From contig NZ_RBAL01000008.1 in assembly GCF_003626535.1 (NCBI RefSeq), forward strand, positions 62,001 to 126,000: DNA of 64,000 nt. Direction: 5' to 3'. Below, piece by piece: positions 39,306 through 46,263 of this stretch (within the stretch, counting starts at the first letter, position 1; the number at the start of each line of letters is the position of its first letter). Source of the stretch: Streptomyces hoynatensis. Lineage in GTDB: Bacteria > Actinomycetota > Actinomycetes > Streptomycetales > Streptomycetaceae. The position numbers and the translations under genes are program-made. Under the pieces are notes generated by a model. The model was not told the DNA's origin and ran no database searches. It saw only the letters and a program-made list of their open reading frames with translations.

Positions 39306-39321
39306 CTAAGGAATTGCCTAA
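39306..39321. promoter_or_regulatory. Candidate PAS-LuxR (PimM-type) operator 2
   Basis: CTAAGGAATTGCCTAA matches the PimM-family consensus at 13 of 16 positions and is an imperfect palindrome with a central AATT. It lies 261 bp before the ccr start. Two sites in one divergent region would let the regulator drive both the PKS and the extender-unit gene. Confidence 0.55.
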
Positions 39322-39581
39322 GGCGGGGCACGTCAGCATCGGCCACAGAGCCGATGCGCCGCGGCGAAGGGGGGTCTTTGCTGCGCCCGTTGCGCGCTCG
39401 GGAGCGGTCCCGGGCCGGCCTGCCGGGCGCGGGCACACGCGGCACCGCGGTGCAGGCACACCGGCGCGACGGCGCGTCACGATCTCTGGGCGGCAACGCG
39501 GTTCACTCGGTCCCATCCGGTTCGCACGATTAACACGGCCGGTACGGGATAGCTTCGAGAAGACTTTCGAGAGGGTTCCAG

Positions 39582-40925
39582 ATGGACGAGATCGTCAGTG
39601 CGGTGCTGTCGGGCGAGGCGACGTCGGAGGACTTCGCCGCCCTGCCCGTGCCGCAGGACTACCGCGCCACCGTGGTGCTCGCCGACGAGGTCGACATGTT
39701 CAAGGGCATGCCTGCCTCGGACCGGGACCCGGCGAAGTCGCTGCACATGCACCGGGTCGCCACCCCGGAGCTCGGCCCGGGCGAGGCCCTGATCGCGGTC
39801 ATGGCCAGCGCCGTCAACTACAACACCGTGTGGACCGCGCTCTTCGAGCCGCTGCCGACCTTCGACTTCCTGCGCCGCTACGGCAGGACGTCTCCGCTCG
39901 CGGCACGGCACGATCTGCCCTACCACGTGGTGGGTTCCGACCTCGCGGGCGTGGTGCTGCGCACCGGCCCCGGGGTCAGCGCGTGGAAGCCGGGCGACGA
40001 GGTGGTGGCGCACTGCCTTTCGGTGGAGCTGGAGTCCGCCGACGGGCACAACGACACCATGCTCGACCCGGCGCAGCGCATCTGGGGGTTCGAGACCAAC
40101 TTCGGTGGTCTCGCGGAGCTGAGCCTGGTCAAGGCGAACCAGCTGATGCCGAAGCCGGCTCACCTCACCTGGGAGGAGGCGGCCAGCCCCGGGCTGGTCA
40201 ACTCGACTGCCTACCGGCAGCTCGTCTCCTCCAACGGCGCCGCGATGAAGCAGGGGGACACCGTGCTCATCTGGGGCGCCTCGGGCGGACTCGGGTCGTA
40301 CGCCACACAGCTCGCGCTGTCGGGCGGCGCGATCCCCGTCTGCGTCGTGTCCAGCCCGGAGAAGGCGGAGACCTGCCGCCGGATGGGGGCCGAGCTGGTC
40401 ATCGACCGCAGCGCCGAGGGATACCGCTTCTGGAAGAACGAACACGAGCAGGACCCGAAGGAGTGGCGCCGCTTCGGCGCCAAGATCCGGGAACTGACCG
40501 GCGGGGAAGATCCGGACATCGTGTTCGAGCACCCGGGCCGGGAGACGTTCGGTGCGAGCGTCTACGTGACGAGGCGGGGCGGCACCATCGTCACCTGCGC
40601 CTCCACCAGCGGCTATCAGCACCAGTACGACAACCGCTACTTGTGGATGAATCTCAAGCGCATCATCGGCACCCACTTCGCGAACTACCGCGAGGCGTGG
40701 GAGGCCAACAGGCTAGTGAGCAGGGGGAAGATCCATCCGACGCTGTCCAACGTGTACCCGCTCGAGGACGCGGGGCAGGCCGCCCTGGACGTGCACCGCA
40801 ACGTCCACCAGGGGAAGGTCGGCGTCCTGTGTCTGGCACCCGAGGAGGGGCTCGGCGTGCGCAACCACGAGCTGAGGGAACGGCACCTGGACGCGATCAA
40901 CCGATTCAGGACTTTCCAGGAATGA
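39582..40925 (+). CDS. ccr: Crotonyl-CoA carboxylase/reductase (alkylmalonyl-CoA extender supply)
   Basis: This 447-residue medium-chain dehydrogenase-fold enzyme reductively carboxylates 2-enoyl-CoAs with NADPH and CO2. It makes ethylmalonyl-CoA from crotonyl-CoA, or longer alkylmalonyl-CoA from longer substrates. ATG 39582 follows a GAGAGGG ribosome site. The Rossmann motif is IWGASGGLGSY (residues 230-240). The four CO2-binding residues described for a Kitasatospora CCR (Asn81, Phe170, Glu171, His365) are all present at those numbers, so carboxylation rather than simple reduction is expected. The gene is divergent from the PKS and 42 bp upstream of a P450, probably in one operon. Its presence fits the unusual YAGH acyltransferase of PKS module 3. 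Chain-length preference cannot be read safely from sequence alone. Confidence 0.95.
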   Translation: MDEIVSAVLSGEATSEDFAALPVPQDYRATVVLADEVDMFKGMPASDRDPAKSLHMHRVATPELGPGEALIAVMASAVNYNTVWTALFEPLPTFDFLRRYGRTSPLAARHDLPYHVVGSDLAGVVLRTGPGVSAWKPGDEVVAHCLSVELESADGHNDTMLDPAQRIWGFETNFGGLAELSLVKANQLMPKPAHLTWEEAASPGLVNSTAYRQLVSSNGAAMKQGDTVLIWGASGGLGSYATQLALSGGAIPVCVVSSPEKAETCRRMGAELVIDRSAEGYRFWKNEHEQDPKEWRRFGAKIRELTGGEDPDIVFEHPGRETFGASVYVTRRGGTIVTCASTSGYQHQYDNRYLWMNLKRIIGTHFANYREAWEANRLVSRGKIHPTLSNVYPLEDAGQAALDVHRNVHQGKVGVLCLAPEEGLGVRNHELRERHLDAINRFRTFQE

Positions 40926-40967
40926 GCTGGCCACGCACGAAGTCACTATGAAAGTAGGGATACCTTC

Positions 40968-42182
40968 GTGAACGAGATTCCCCCACCTCGGCACCGATGC
41001 CCCTTCCCGATGCCCCGCGACGAGGGCCGACTGCTCGACCTCCCCGGCGAGTACACCAGACTCAGGCAGGAGGAACCGGTCCTGCCCGTCACCCTGCCCT
41101 CAGGGGAGGACGCCTGGCTCGTGAGCCGCTACGAGGACGTCAGAAGCGTCCTCGCCGACGAGCGCTTCAGCTCCCGGGTCGCCGCCCCGGGCTATCCACG
41201 AGGGTTCTACTTCCCCGTCGCGCCACAGCCGGGCGCGTTCGTGGCGGTGGACCCGCCGGAGCACACCCGCTACCGGCGCATGATCATGAGCCAGTTCACC
41301 AAGAAGCACGCCGAGTCGCTCAGGCCCCGCATCCAGGAGATCGTCGACGAGCGGATCGACGAGCTGCTGGCGAGCCCCAAGCCGGTGAACCTGGTGACGG
41401 TCTTCGCCCGCCCGGTGCCGCTGATGGTGGTCTGCGACCTGCTCGGGGTGCCCTACAAGGACCGGACCGCCTTCGGCCGGTGGATCAACACCCTGGTCGA
41501 GGGCAACCCGAACCCCGCCGCCCGCAACGCCTCGGCGGCGGCCCTGTTCGGCTACATGAACCAGCTGGTCGCCGAGAAGGAGCGGCGGCCCACCGACGAC
41601 GTGCTCGGCCGCCTGGCCGCCCAGCGGATCCGCAAGGGCGAGCTGACCCGCAACGAGGCCGTCGTGATGGGCATGATGCTGCTGTCGGCCGGCTACGACA
41701 CGACGGCGAGCTCCATCTCGCTCAGCACCCTGGCGCTGCTGCGCAACCCCGAGGTCGGCCGGCGGCTGCGCGAGGAGCCCGAGCTGATCGCCGGGGCGGT
41801 CGAGGAACTGCTGCGCAACCAGAACGTCATGCAGCACGGCGTCGCCCGGGTCGCCATGGAGGACGTGGAGCTCGCCGGGCAGGTCATCAGGGAGGGCGAG
41901 GGCGTCATCGCCCTGACCTCGTCGGCCGACCGCGACGAGAGCGTCTACCCGGAGCCCGACCGCGTCGACATCACGCGCTCGGGCACCAGCCCGCTGGCCT
42001 TCGGGCACGGCAGGCACAGCTGCATCGCCAAGTTCCTCGCGCGCGTGGAGCTCCAGGTCGCGCTGCTCACCCTCGTGCAGCGGATTCCGGACCTGCGGCT
42101 GGCCGTCCCGCACGAGGAGCTGCGCTTCCGGCGCTCGTCCGCGATGGTCCACAGCGTGAACGAGCTGCCCGTCACCTGGTAG
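40968..42182 (+). CDS. Cytochrome P450, CYP105-like
   Basis: This 404-residue soluble bacterial P450 probably tailors the polyketide. The start is GTG 40968, preceded by AGGGAT. Key elements are the I-helix AGYDTT (241-246), the K-helix ExxR (Glu280-Arg283) and the heme loop with Cys352 in FGHGRHSC. The residue two after the Cys, usually Gly, is Ala. The C-terminal end resembles CYP105 enzymes, the group that contains NysN, AmphN and PimG, which oxidise the branch methyl of polyenes to carboxyl. It follows ccr by 42 bp, so it may act on the branch that ccr helps to make. No ferredoxin gene lies next to it, unlike NysN with NysM. The site of oxidation is not provable here. Confidence 0.92.
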   Translation: MNEIPPPRHRCPFPMPRDEGRLLDLPGEYTRLRQEEPVLPVTLPSGEDAWLVSRYEDVRSVLADERFSSRVAAPGYPRGFYFPVAPQPGAFVAVDPPEHTRYRRMIMSQFTKKHAESLRPRIQEIVDERIDELLASPKPVNLVTVFARPVPLMVVCDLLGVPYKDRTAFGRWINTLVEGNPNPAARNASAAALFGYMNQLVAEKERRPTDDVLGRLAAQRIRKGELTRNEAVVMGMMLLSAGYDTTASSISLSTLALLRNPEVGRRLREEPELIAGAVEELLRNQNVMQHGVARVAMEDVELAGQVIREGEGVIALTSSADRDESVYPEPDRVDITRSGTSPLAFGHGRHSCIAKFLARVELQVALLTLVQRIPDLRLAVPHEELRFRRSSAMVHSVNELPVTW

Positions 42183-42209
42183 CCGGCTGCCGCCTTCCGC
42201 CGCTTTTCC

Positions 42210-42234
42210 GCCGGCCCGCGTCTTCCGGGCCGGC
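42210..42234. terminator. Hairpin between convergent P450 and doxX-like genes
   Basis: Nine-base arms GCCGGCCCG and CGGGCCGGC flank a 7-base loop. The hairpin lies 28 bp after the P450 stop and 31 bp beyond the doxX-like stop, so it could end both transcripts. There is no U run, as is common in high-GC actinomycetes. Confidence 0.7.
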
Positions 42235-42265
42235 CCCGGCCACCGTCGTGCTCACCTCCCGCCGG

Positions 42266-42619
42266 TCACAGCCCGAGGACGGTGATCACGGCGGTGGCCG
42301 CCGACAGGAGCCCGACCCACGCCGCGGGGAAGGTCTCCCGGCCGCCGTCGCCTGCCCTGCGGTGTGCCAGCACCGCGCCGACCATCAGGGCCACCAGGCC
42401 GACGGCGGCGGCGATGCCGAGCGGCTTCCAGAAGAGACCGACGATCAGGCCGGCCGCGGCGGCCACTTCGAGCAGCCCGATGTTCCTGAAGGCGGCGGCC
42501 GAGTAGCCGAGATGCTCCGCGTTCGTGACCATCCTCTCCTGCTGCGCCACCTTCGGCGCTCCGGACATGAGGATCAGTGCCGCCAGCACGATCGACATGA
42601 CCAGGGACGTGACCGCCAT
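42266..42619 (-). CDS. DoxX-like family membrane protein
   Basis: This 117-residue protein has four hydrophobic segments (about residues 3-19, 46-63, 66-84 and 98-116), as in DoxX/DUF4870-like small membrane proteins. ATG 42619 follows AAGGAG seven bases upstream. It reads divergently from the methyltransferase gene, with a candidate operator between them. DoxX-like proteins turn up in many gene clusters and no specific role is established here. It could serve membrane or redox functions, or be a bystander. The family call rests on the hydrophobic pattern and on residues such as SGAPKVAQ near the N-terminus. Confidence 0.8.
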   Translation of the reverse strand: MAVTSLVMSIVLAALILMSGAPKVAQQERMVTNAEHLGYSAAAFRNIGLLEVAAAAGLIVGLFWKPLGIAAAVGLVALMVGAVLAHRRAGDGGRETFPAAWVGLLSAATAVITVLGL

Positions 42620-43030
42620 GGAGCTTCTCCTTCGTGAGGAAGCGAGGGGGGACCGGAGAATGGTGCGCGGCTGGAGACGCGCGTGGCGCTTCGTTCGAAG
42701 TCTGTCCCCCGCGGGACTCGGAAATCACTAGTTCCCGGAGCAGCCGCGCAAGCGCGCCGGTCCCCCGGAGACCCCCCGCAACCTGCGGCGGGGGCCCTTC
42801 CCGGGCCGCGGGAGGCGAGACGGGGCCGACATGTCCCGGTGGGCGCGTTCCCCCCGTCGCCGGTACAGTGCCCGAACCACCGTCCACGCCACCGTCCACA
42901 CGGGACGTCAGCGGCCAGGGCGCTGCCGGAATTCCTCCTGCCCCCCGGGGCCGGGGCATGCCCTCCGCGCGGTGGTGTGCACGGCGTCCTCCGCGGTGGT
43001 GCTCACACCCGACCCGAAGGAGTCAGATCC
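42620..43030. other. 411-bp divergent region between doxX-like and methyltransferase genes
   Basis: No gene is seen here. It holds a candidate PAS-LuxR site at 42717-42731 and several GC-rich inverted repeats (for example around 42776-42812). Open frames that extend the methyltransferase upstream have no ribosome site and were not accepted. The AAGGAG eight bases before ATG 43031 fixes the methyltransferase start. Confidence 0.65.
42717..42731. promoter_or_regulatory. Candidate PAS-LuxR operator, 15-nt variant
   Basis: CTCGGAAATCACTAG matches the PimM-type consensus at 13 of 15 positions when one central base is dropped, and closely resembles operator 1 at 39200. Its reverse complement is 13/15 identical to the site at 44232-44246. 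It lies 98 bp before the doxX-like start and 300 bp before the methyltransferase start. Confidence 0.45.
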
Positions 43031-44101
43031 ATGACGGTAGAGGAAACTTTCGCACGGCTTCGCGAGTACATGGTGGGGCCCACACGCTTCATGACCCTGC
43101 TGACCTGTTGTGAACTCGGCGTGATCGACGCGCTCCGGAAGAACGGCCGCATGACCGCGGCCGAACTCGGCGAGGCCGTCGGCGCCAAGCCCGACGCCGT
43201 GGAACAACTCCTCTTCCTGCTGGTCAAGGAGGACTTCCTCCGCTATGACGAGGAGGCAGGCGCCTACTTCCCCGGGCCCTTCTTCGGCGGCATCCCCGAG
43301 CCCGCGCTCCAGCATGTGGTGAGCTTCCTGAACATGATCAAGGTGGTCATGCTCCGCCAGATATTTTATCTCACCGAGAGCGTGAAGACCGGCACGGTCG
43401 TCGGGCTTGACAAACTCTTTGGATTCCAGGGCAACTTGTACGAGGCCGCCGCCGGCGAGCACACGGAGCTGCGCGAGGCCTGGGCGCCGATGATGGACGG
43501 CGTCACCGGCCAGAACGACCCCTGGTTCTGGAGCAACGTGGACATCCCGGCCGGCTCCAAGGTGCTCGACCTGGCCGGCAACACCGGCTTCGGCGCCATC
43601 CTCACCTACCGGAACAACGCCTCGCCCGGGCTGCACGTGACCACCTTCGACCTGCCGGAGAAGGAGGCCCCGAGCCTGGAGAACTTCCGGGCCCACGGCG
43701 TCGAGGAGCACTGCTCCTTCATCGGCGGCGACGTCTTCGACGGGGTCCCCAAGGGCTTCGACGTCGTCCTGATCAAGAACTTCCTCGACATGTGGGACCG
43801 GGAGGACGTGCTGCGGATTCTCACCGGCGTCAACGAGGCCCTGGAGCCCGGCGGGAGGGTCAACATCCTCGTGCCGGTGTACCCGGAGGACATCAAGGAC
43901 CCGGCCAGCGCGGGCGTCGACTTCTTCCCCGCGTACTTCCTCGGCTGCACGATGGGCAAGGGCGGGCCGCAGAAGATGTCGACCTACCGGCGCTGGCTCG
44001 AGGAGTGCGGGTTCACGGTCACCAAGACCGTCGCCCAGGACCTGTCCACGATGCCGGGGGCCCTCGTCGCCCACGGCATCCTGTGCGCGACGAAGGCGTG
44101 A
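43031..44101 (+). CDS. O-methyltransferase-fold (SAM-dependent) protein, catalytic His replaced
   Basis: This 356-residue protein has the two-part layout of class I O-methyltransferases: an N-terminal winged-helix dimerisation domain (about 10-95) and a C-terminal Rossmann domain. SAM motif I reads VLDLAGNTG (178-186) instead of the usual VVDVGGGTG. The ribose-binding acidic residue is Asp207. The canonical LHDWDD motif with its catalytic His reads LDMWDR (252-257), so the His is Asp253. The protein may methylate with another base or do non-methyl chemistry, as some members of this fold do. ATG 43031 follows AAGGAG. A hairpin lies 40 bp after the stop. Its substrate is unknown; cluster membership is inferred from position and from the operator-like site upstream. 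Confidence 0.85.
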   Translation: MTVEETFARLREYMVGPTRFMTLLTCCELGVIDALRKNGRMTAAELGEAVGAKPDAVEQLLFLLVKEDFLRYDEEAGAYFPGPFFGGIPEPALQHVVSFLNMIKVVMLRQIFYLTESVKTGTVVGLDKLFGFQGNLYEAAAGEHTELREAWAPMMDGVTGQNDPWFWSNVDIPAGSKVLDLAGNTGFGAILTYRNNASPGLHVTTFDLPEKEAPSLENFRAHGVEEHCSFIGGDVFDGVPKGFDVVLIKNFLDMWDREDVLRILTGVNEALEPGGRVNILVPVYPEDIKDPASAGVDFFPAYFLGCTMGKGGPQKMSTYRRWLEECGFTVTKTVAQDLSTMPGALVAHGILCATKA

Positions 44102-44140
44102 CCCGCGCCCGCCGTGCCTCTCCCGCGCCGCCCCCTGTGC

Positions 44141-44168
44141 CGCCCCGCGTGCCCGTCCGCGCGGGGCG
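44141..44168 (+). terminator. Hairpin after the methyltransferase gene
   Basis: Nine-base arms CGCCCCGCG and CGCGGGGCG flank a 10-base loop and are followed by TTT. It lies 40 bp after the stop codon. Confidence 0.65.
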
Positions 44169-44231
44169 TTTGCGCCGGTCGGCGCCCCCGGGCCGGCCCG
44201 CGGGGAACGCGGGGGCGCCCCGGGGAACGCT

Positions 44232-44246
44232 CTAGTGATTTGCCAG
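44232..44246. promoter_or_regulatory. Candidate PAS-LuxR operator, 15-nt variant
   Basis: CTAGTGATTTGCCAG is 13/15 identical to the reverse complement of the site at 42717-42731 and matches the PimM-type consensus at 13 of 15 positions with one base dropped. It lies 283 bp before the reductase start, far for a direct activator site. Confidence 0.4.
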
Positions 44247-44528
44247 CGGCCCCACGCTTACGGTGGAGCCGTTCCCGGGCCACCCGCCGGGGAACTGCGG
44301 TGACCGGGAGGACGCCGGGCCCACCCTGCGCGCGCGTCGCCGGTCGCCGATCACCCCGCGGTACCCCTCGCCGCGGGGTTCGGTCGTCGGGGCGGCAGGC
44401 GGCCGGGGGCCCTCGCGCCACCGGAACGCGCCGCGCCCTCGGGGAACTCGGGTCTGGCGGCGCCGAACGGGCCCTGCCGCGTGGGCCTTTGCACGCTGGG
44501 CCCGTGGCACCCGTGGGAGAGGAAGAGC

Positions 44529-45173
44529 ATGAGGATCGCCGTATTCGGCGCCACCGGCTACGCAGGCCGCCACCTGGTGAACGAGGCGCTGGCCCGCGGG
44601 CACGAGGTGGTGGGCCTCGCCCGCAAGACCGACGCGCTCGCCGGGCGCCAGGGCCTCGTCCCCCTGGCCGGCTCCGTGCACGACGCCGCCTTCGTGCGCC
44701 AGGTGGCCGCGGATGCGGACGTGCTGGCGCTTGCGGTGCCGGGCAAGAAGGGCGACGAGGGGGTGGAGCTGGCCGACTCGGTGCCGGAGATCGGCGCGGC
44801 CGCCGCCGCGGGCGGCTGCCGCCTCGGCGTGGTCGGCGGCGCGGGCAGCCTGCACGTCACCGAGGGCGGCCCCCTGCTTCTCGACTCCCCCGGCTTCCCC
44901 GACTTCGTCAAGCCCGAGGCCACCAGCCACCTGCGGGCGCTGACCGCGCTGCGGGAACTGCCCGCGGCCGTCGACTGGTTCTATCTGAGCCCGGCCGCCT
45001 TCTTCGGCGCCCACGCCCCCGGCTCGCGCACCGGGGAGTACCGGGTGGGGGGCGAGGTGCTGGTGAGCAGGAACGGGATGTCCACGATCGGCGGCGAGGA
45101 CTACGCGATCGCCTTCCTCGACGAGATCGAGCGCCCGCGGCACCGGCGCCGCCGCTTCACCGTGGGCTACTGA
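44529..45173 (+). CDS. NAD(P)-binding Rossmann reductase of the NADH-flavin reductase/YwnB-like group
   Basis: This 214-residue protein starts with the dinucleotide motif GATGYAGRH (residues 7-15), typical of atypical short-chain dehydrogenases of the COG2910/BVR-B-like group. ATG 44529 follows AGAGG. The classical SDR YxxxK pair is not obvious, so it may be a flavin- or quinone-type reductase rather than a ketoreductase. It could recycle redox cofactors for the P450 or act independently. Two strong hairpins follow its stop and separate it from the PAS-LuxR gene that converges on it. Its role in the cluster is inferred only from position. Confidence 0.82.
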   Translation: MRIAVFGATGYAGRHLVNEALARGHEVVGLARKTDALAGRQGLVPLAGSVHDAAFVRQVAADADVLALAVPGKKGDEGVELADSVPEIGAAAAAGGCRLGVVGGAGSLHVTEGGPLLLDSPGFPDFVKPEATSHLRALTALRELPAAVDWFYLSPAAFFGAHAPGSRTGEYRVGGEVLVSRNGMSTIGGEDYAIAFLDEIERPRHRRRRFTVGY

Positions 45174-45208
45174 GGGTCGGGACGCGGAGCGGAAGGCCGT
45201 ACCGCCCG

Positions 45209-45238
45209 CCCGCCCCGCCGCCGTGGGGGCGGGGCGGG
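45209..45238. terminator. Hairpin after the reductase gene
   Basis: Eleven-base arms CCCGCCCCGCC and GGCGGGGCGGG flank an 8-base loop, 35 bp after the reductase stop. A second, stronger hairpin follows at 45263. Confidence 0.65.
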
Positions 45239-45262
45239 ACGGTGGCAGGGGAGGAAAGCAGG

Positions 45263-45294
45263 TTGCCCGGCGGGCCGCAAGGCCCGCCGGGCAA
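45263..45294. terminator. Strong hairpin between convergent reductase and PAS-LuxR genes
   Basis: Fourteen-base perfect arms, TTGCCCGGCGGGCC and its complement, flank a GCAA tetraloop. It is the best terminator in the window and sits between two converging genes, so it probably acts in both directions. Confidence 0.85.
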
Positions 45295-45378
45295 CGCCGT
45301 GTCCGGAAGGTGCCGGCCCGCCTCAGGGGGGACCGGCCCGCAAGGGCGGCGGCCCCTTCGGCGCCGCCTCGCGGTGGG

Positions 45379-46065
45379 CTACCTGATGCACTCCGGGGCG
45401 ACCCGGGGCGGCCAGGTGCCGGGGCTGAGGATGCCGGTGGCGTACGCGCGGGACACCAGGGCGGCGCGGTTGGCCACCTTGAGCCGGCGCAGCATCTTCC
45501 CGACGTGGTACTCCACGCCCTGCCTGCTGAGATAGAGCTTGGCGGCGAGATTCACCGTCGACATGCCCGTCGCCACGCCCTCGAGAATGCGGGCGTCGAT
45601 TTCGCTGAGGATGCGCTTGTGCGCCGAGGCCCGGCCGACCGGGCCGGCCGCCGAATCCCATTGCAGTAAAACCACGATCATCGAGAAGATCGGGTGCTCG
45701 TTCCTGACGGCGACGGCCGTGAGCTGGGCCGGAGCCATCTGGTCCCCCTTGCGCAGGGCGAAGACCCGCTCCACCGCCCGCGGGCTGCGCCCTTCCACCA
45801 TGCGGTTCAGCGCGCTGCCGAGCAGCGGGTGGCTGCTCTGGTGAAGGTAGTCGACCAATTCACGCCCCACCACATCGTGGGGACCACCGAGCTCCTCGCG
45901 AAAATGATCGTTGGCTTCAACAATCCGAAACCCCAAGTCAACGAGAGCGATACACATCCCCGATCGCTCAACGAGGGATTGATAAGCCTCCGCGTATCTG
46001 TGCGCGGTCACCGTTTCGCTGGGAGAATCCACAACTTGCAGGTACGAATAGGAATTGACGTCCAT
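45379..46065 (-). CDS. PAS-LuxR transcriptional regulator, PimM/NysRIV/AmphRIV type
   Basis: This 228-residue regulator has an N-terminal PAS sensor (about 31-135) and a C-terminal LuxR helix-turn-helix (about 153-212), the layout of PimM, AmphRIV and NysRIV, pathway activators of polyene macrolides. ATG 46065 is fixed by GGAGGG a few bases upstream; longer frames have no ribosome site. Leu133 is encoded by TTA (nt 45667-45669), the only in-frame TTA I found in the cluster genes of this window, so translation should need the bldA tRNA. A well-spaced promoter lies at 46157-46185, with repeated GGTTCGGT elements above it. Candidate binding sites for this protein lie before the PKS, ccr, doxX/methyltransferase, reductase and thioesterase genes. 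It is last in the order thioesterase, three LALs, PAS-LuxR, as in nystatin. Confidence 0.93.
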   Translation of the reverse strand: MDVNSYSYLQVVDSPSETVTAHRYAEAYQSLVERSGMCIALVDLGFRIVEANDHFREELGGPHDVVGRELVDYLHQSSHPLLGSALNRMVEGRSPRAVERVFALRKGDQMAPAQLTAVAVRNEHPIFSMIVVLLQWDSAAGPVGRASAHKRILSEIDARILEGVATGMSTVNLAAKLYLSRQGVEYHVGKMLRRLKVANRAALVSRAYATGILSPGTWPPRVAPECIR

Positions 46066-46156
46066 GAGTCGCCCTCCTGCGGACCGTCCAGGAATCGGCC
46101 CGCCGACCACGCAACAATTGTCGCGTCACCCCGTATGACGCCCTTGGTCGGCAGCA

Positions 46157-46185
46157 ACGATACGGAGAGCGAACGCTTATATCAA
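46157..46185 (-). promoter_or_regulatory. Promoter of the PAS-LuxR gene
   Basis: On the minus strand TTGATA (46180-46185) and TATCGT (46157-46162) are separated by exactly 17 bases, a good housekeeping-sigma promoter. The transcript would start near 46150, giving a leader of about 85 bases. Confidence 0.6.
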
Positions 46186-46225
46186 CGGACGCCGCCTCTT
46201 CACCGCTAATCCTGTGGTGGTACCG

Positions 46226-46263
46226 CACCGAAGGGGGTTCGGTGCCCCCGCCCAAGGTTCGGT
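46226..46263. repeat. Repeated GGTTCGGT elements with an inverted copy above the PAS-LuxR promoter
   Basis: GGTTCGGT occurs at 46236-46243 and 46256-46263, starts exactly 20 bp apart, two helical turns. An inverted copy makes a perfect 8-base hairpin GCACCGAA/TTCGGTGC at 46226-46246. The block sits about 40-80 bp above the -35 box, where an activator would bind. One of the three LALs or an outside regulator is a candidate. Confidence 0.55.

Larger units (their letters stand above)
38988..39581. other. 594-bp divergent promoter region between the PKS and ccr
   Basis: No gene is seen here. The region separates two divergent starts and must hold promoters for both. It contains two candidate PAS-LuxR operators (39200-39215 and 39306-39321). 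I could not assign -35 and -10 boxes with confidence on either strand. The ccr side ends in a GAGAGGG ribosome site just before ATG 39582. Confidence 0.7.
44102..44528. other. 427-bp region between methyltransferase and reductase genes
   Basis: No gene is seen here. It holds a terminator hairpin at 44141-44168 and a candidate PAS-LuxR site at 44232-44246. The rest is GC-rich with no structure I could support. The reductase is therefore probably transcribed from its own promoter. Confidence 0.65.

Noticed and set aside
42683..43030. N-terminal extension of the methyltransferase gene
   Set aside because: The upstream frame has unrelated composition and no ribosome site, whereas AAGGAG precedes ATG 43031 and the family domain starts right after it.
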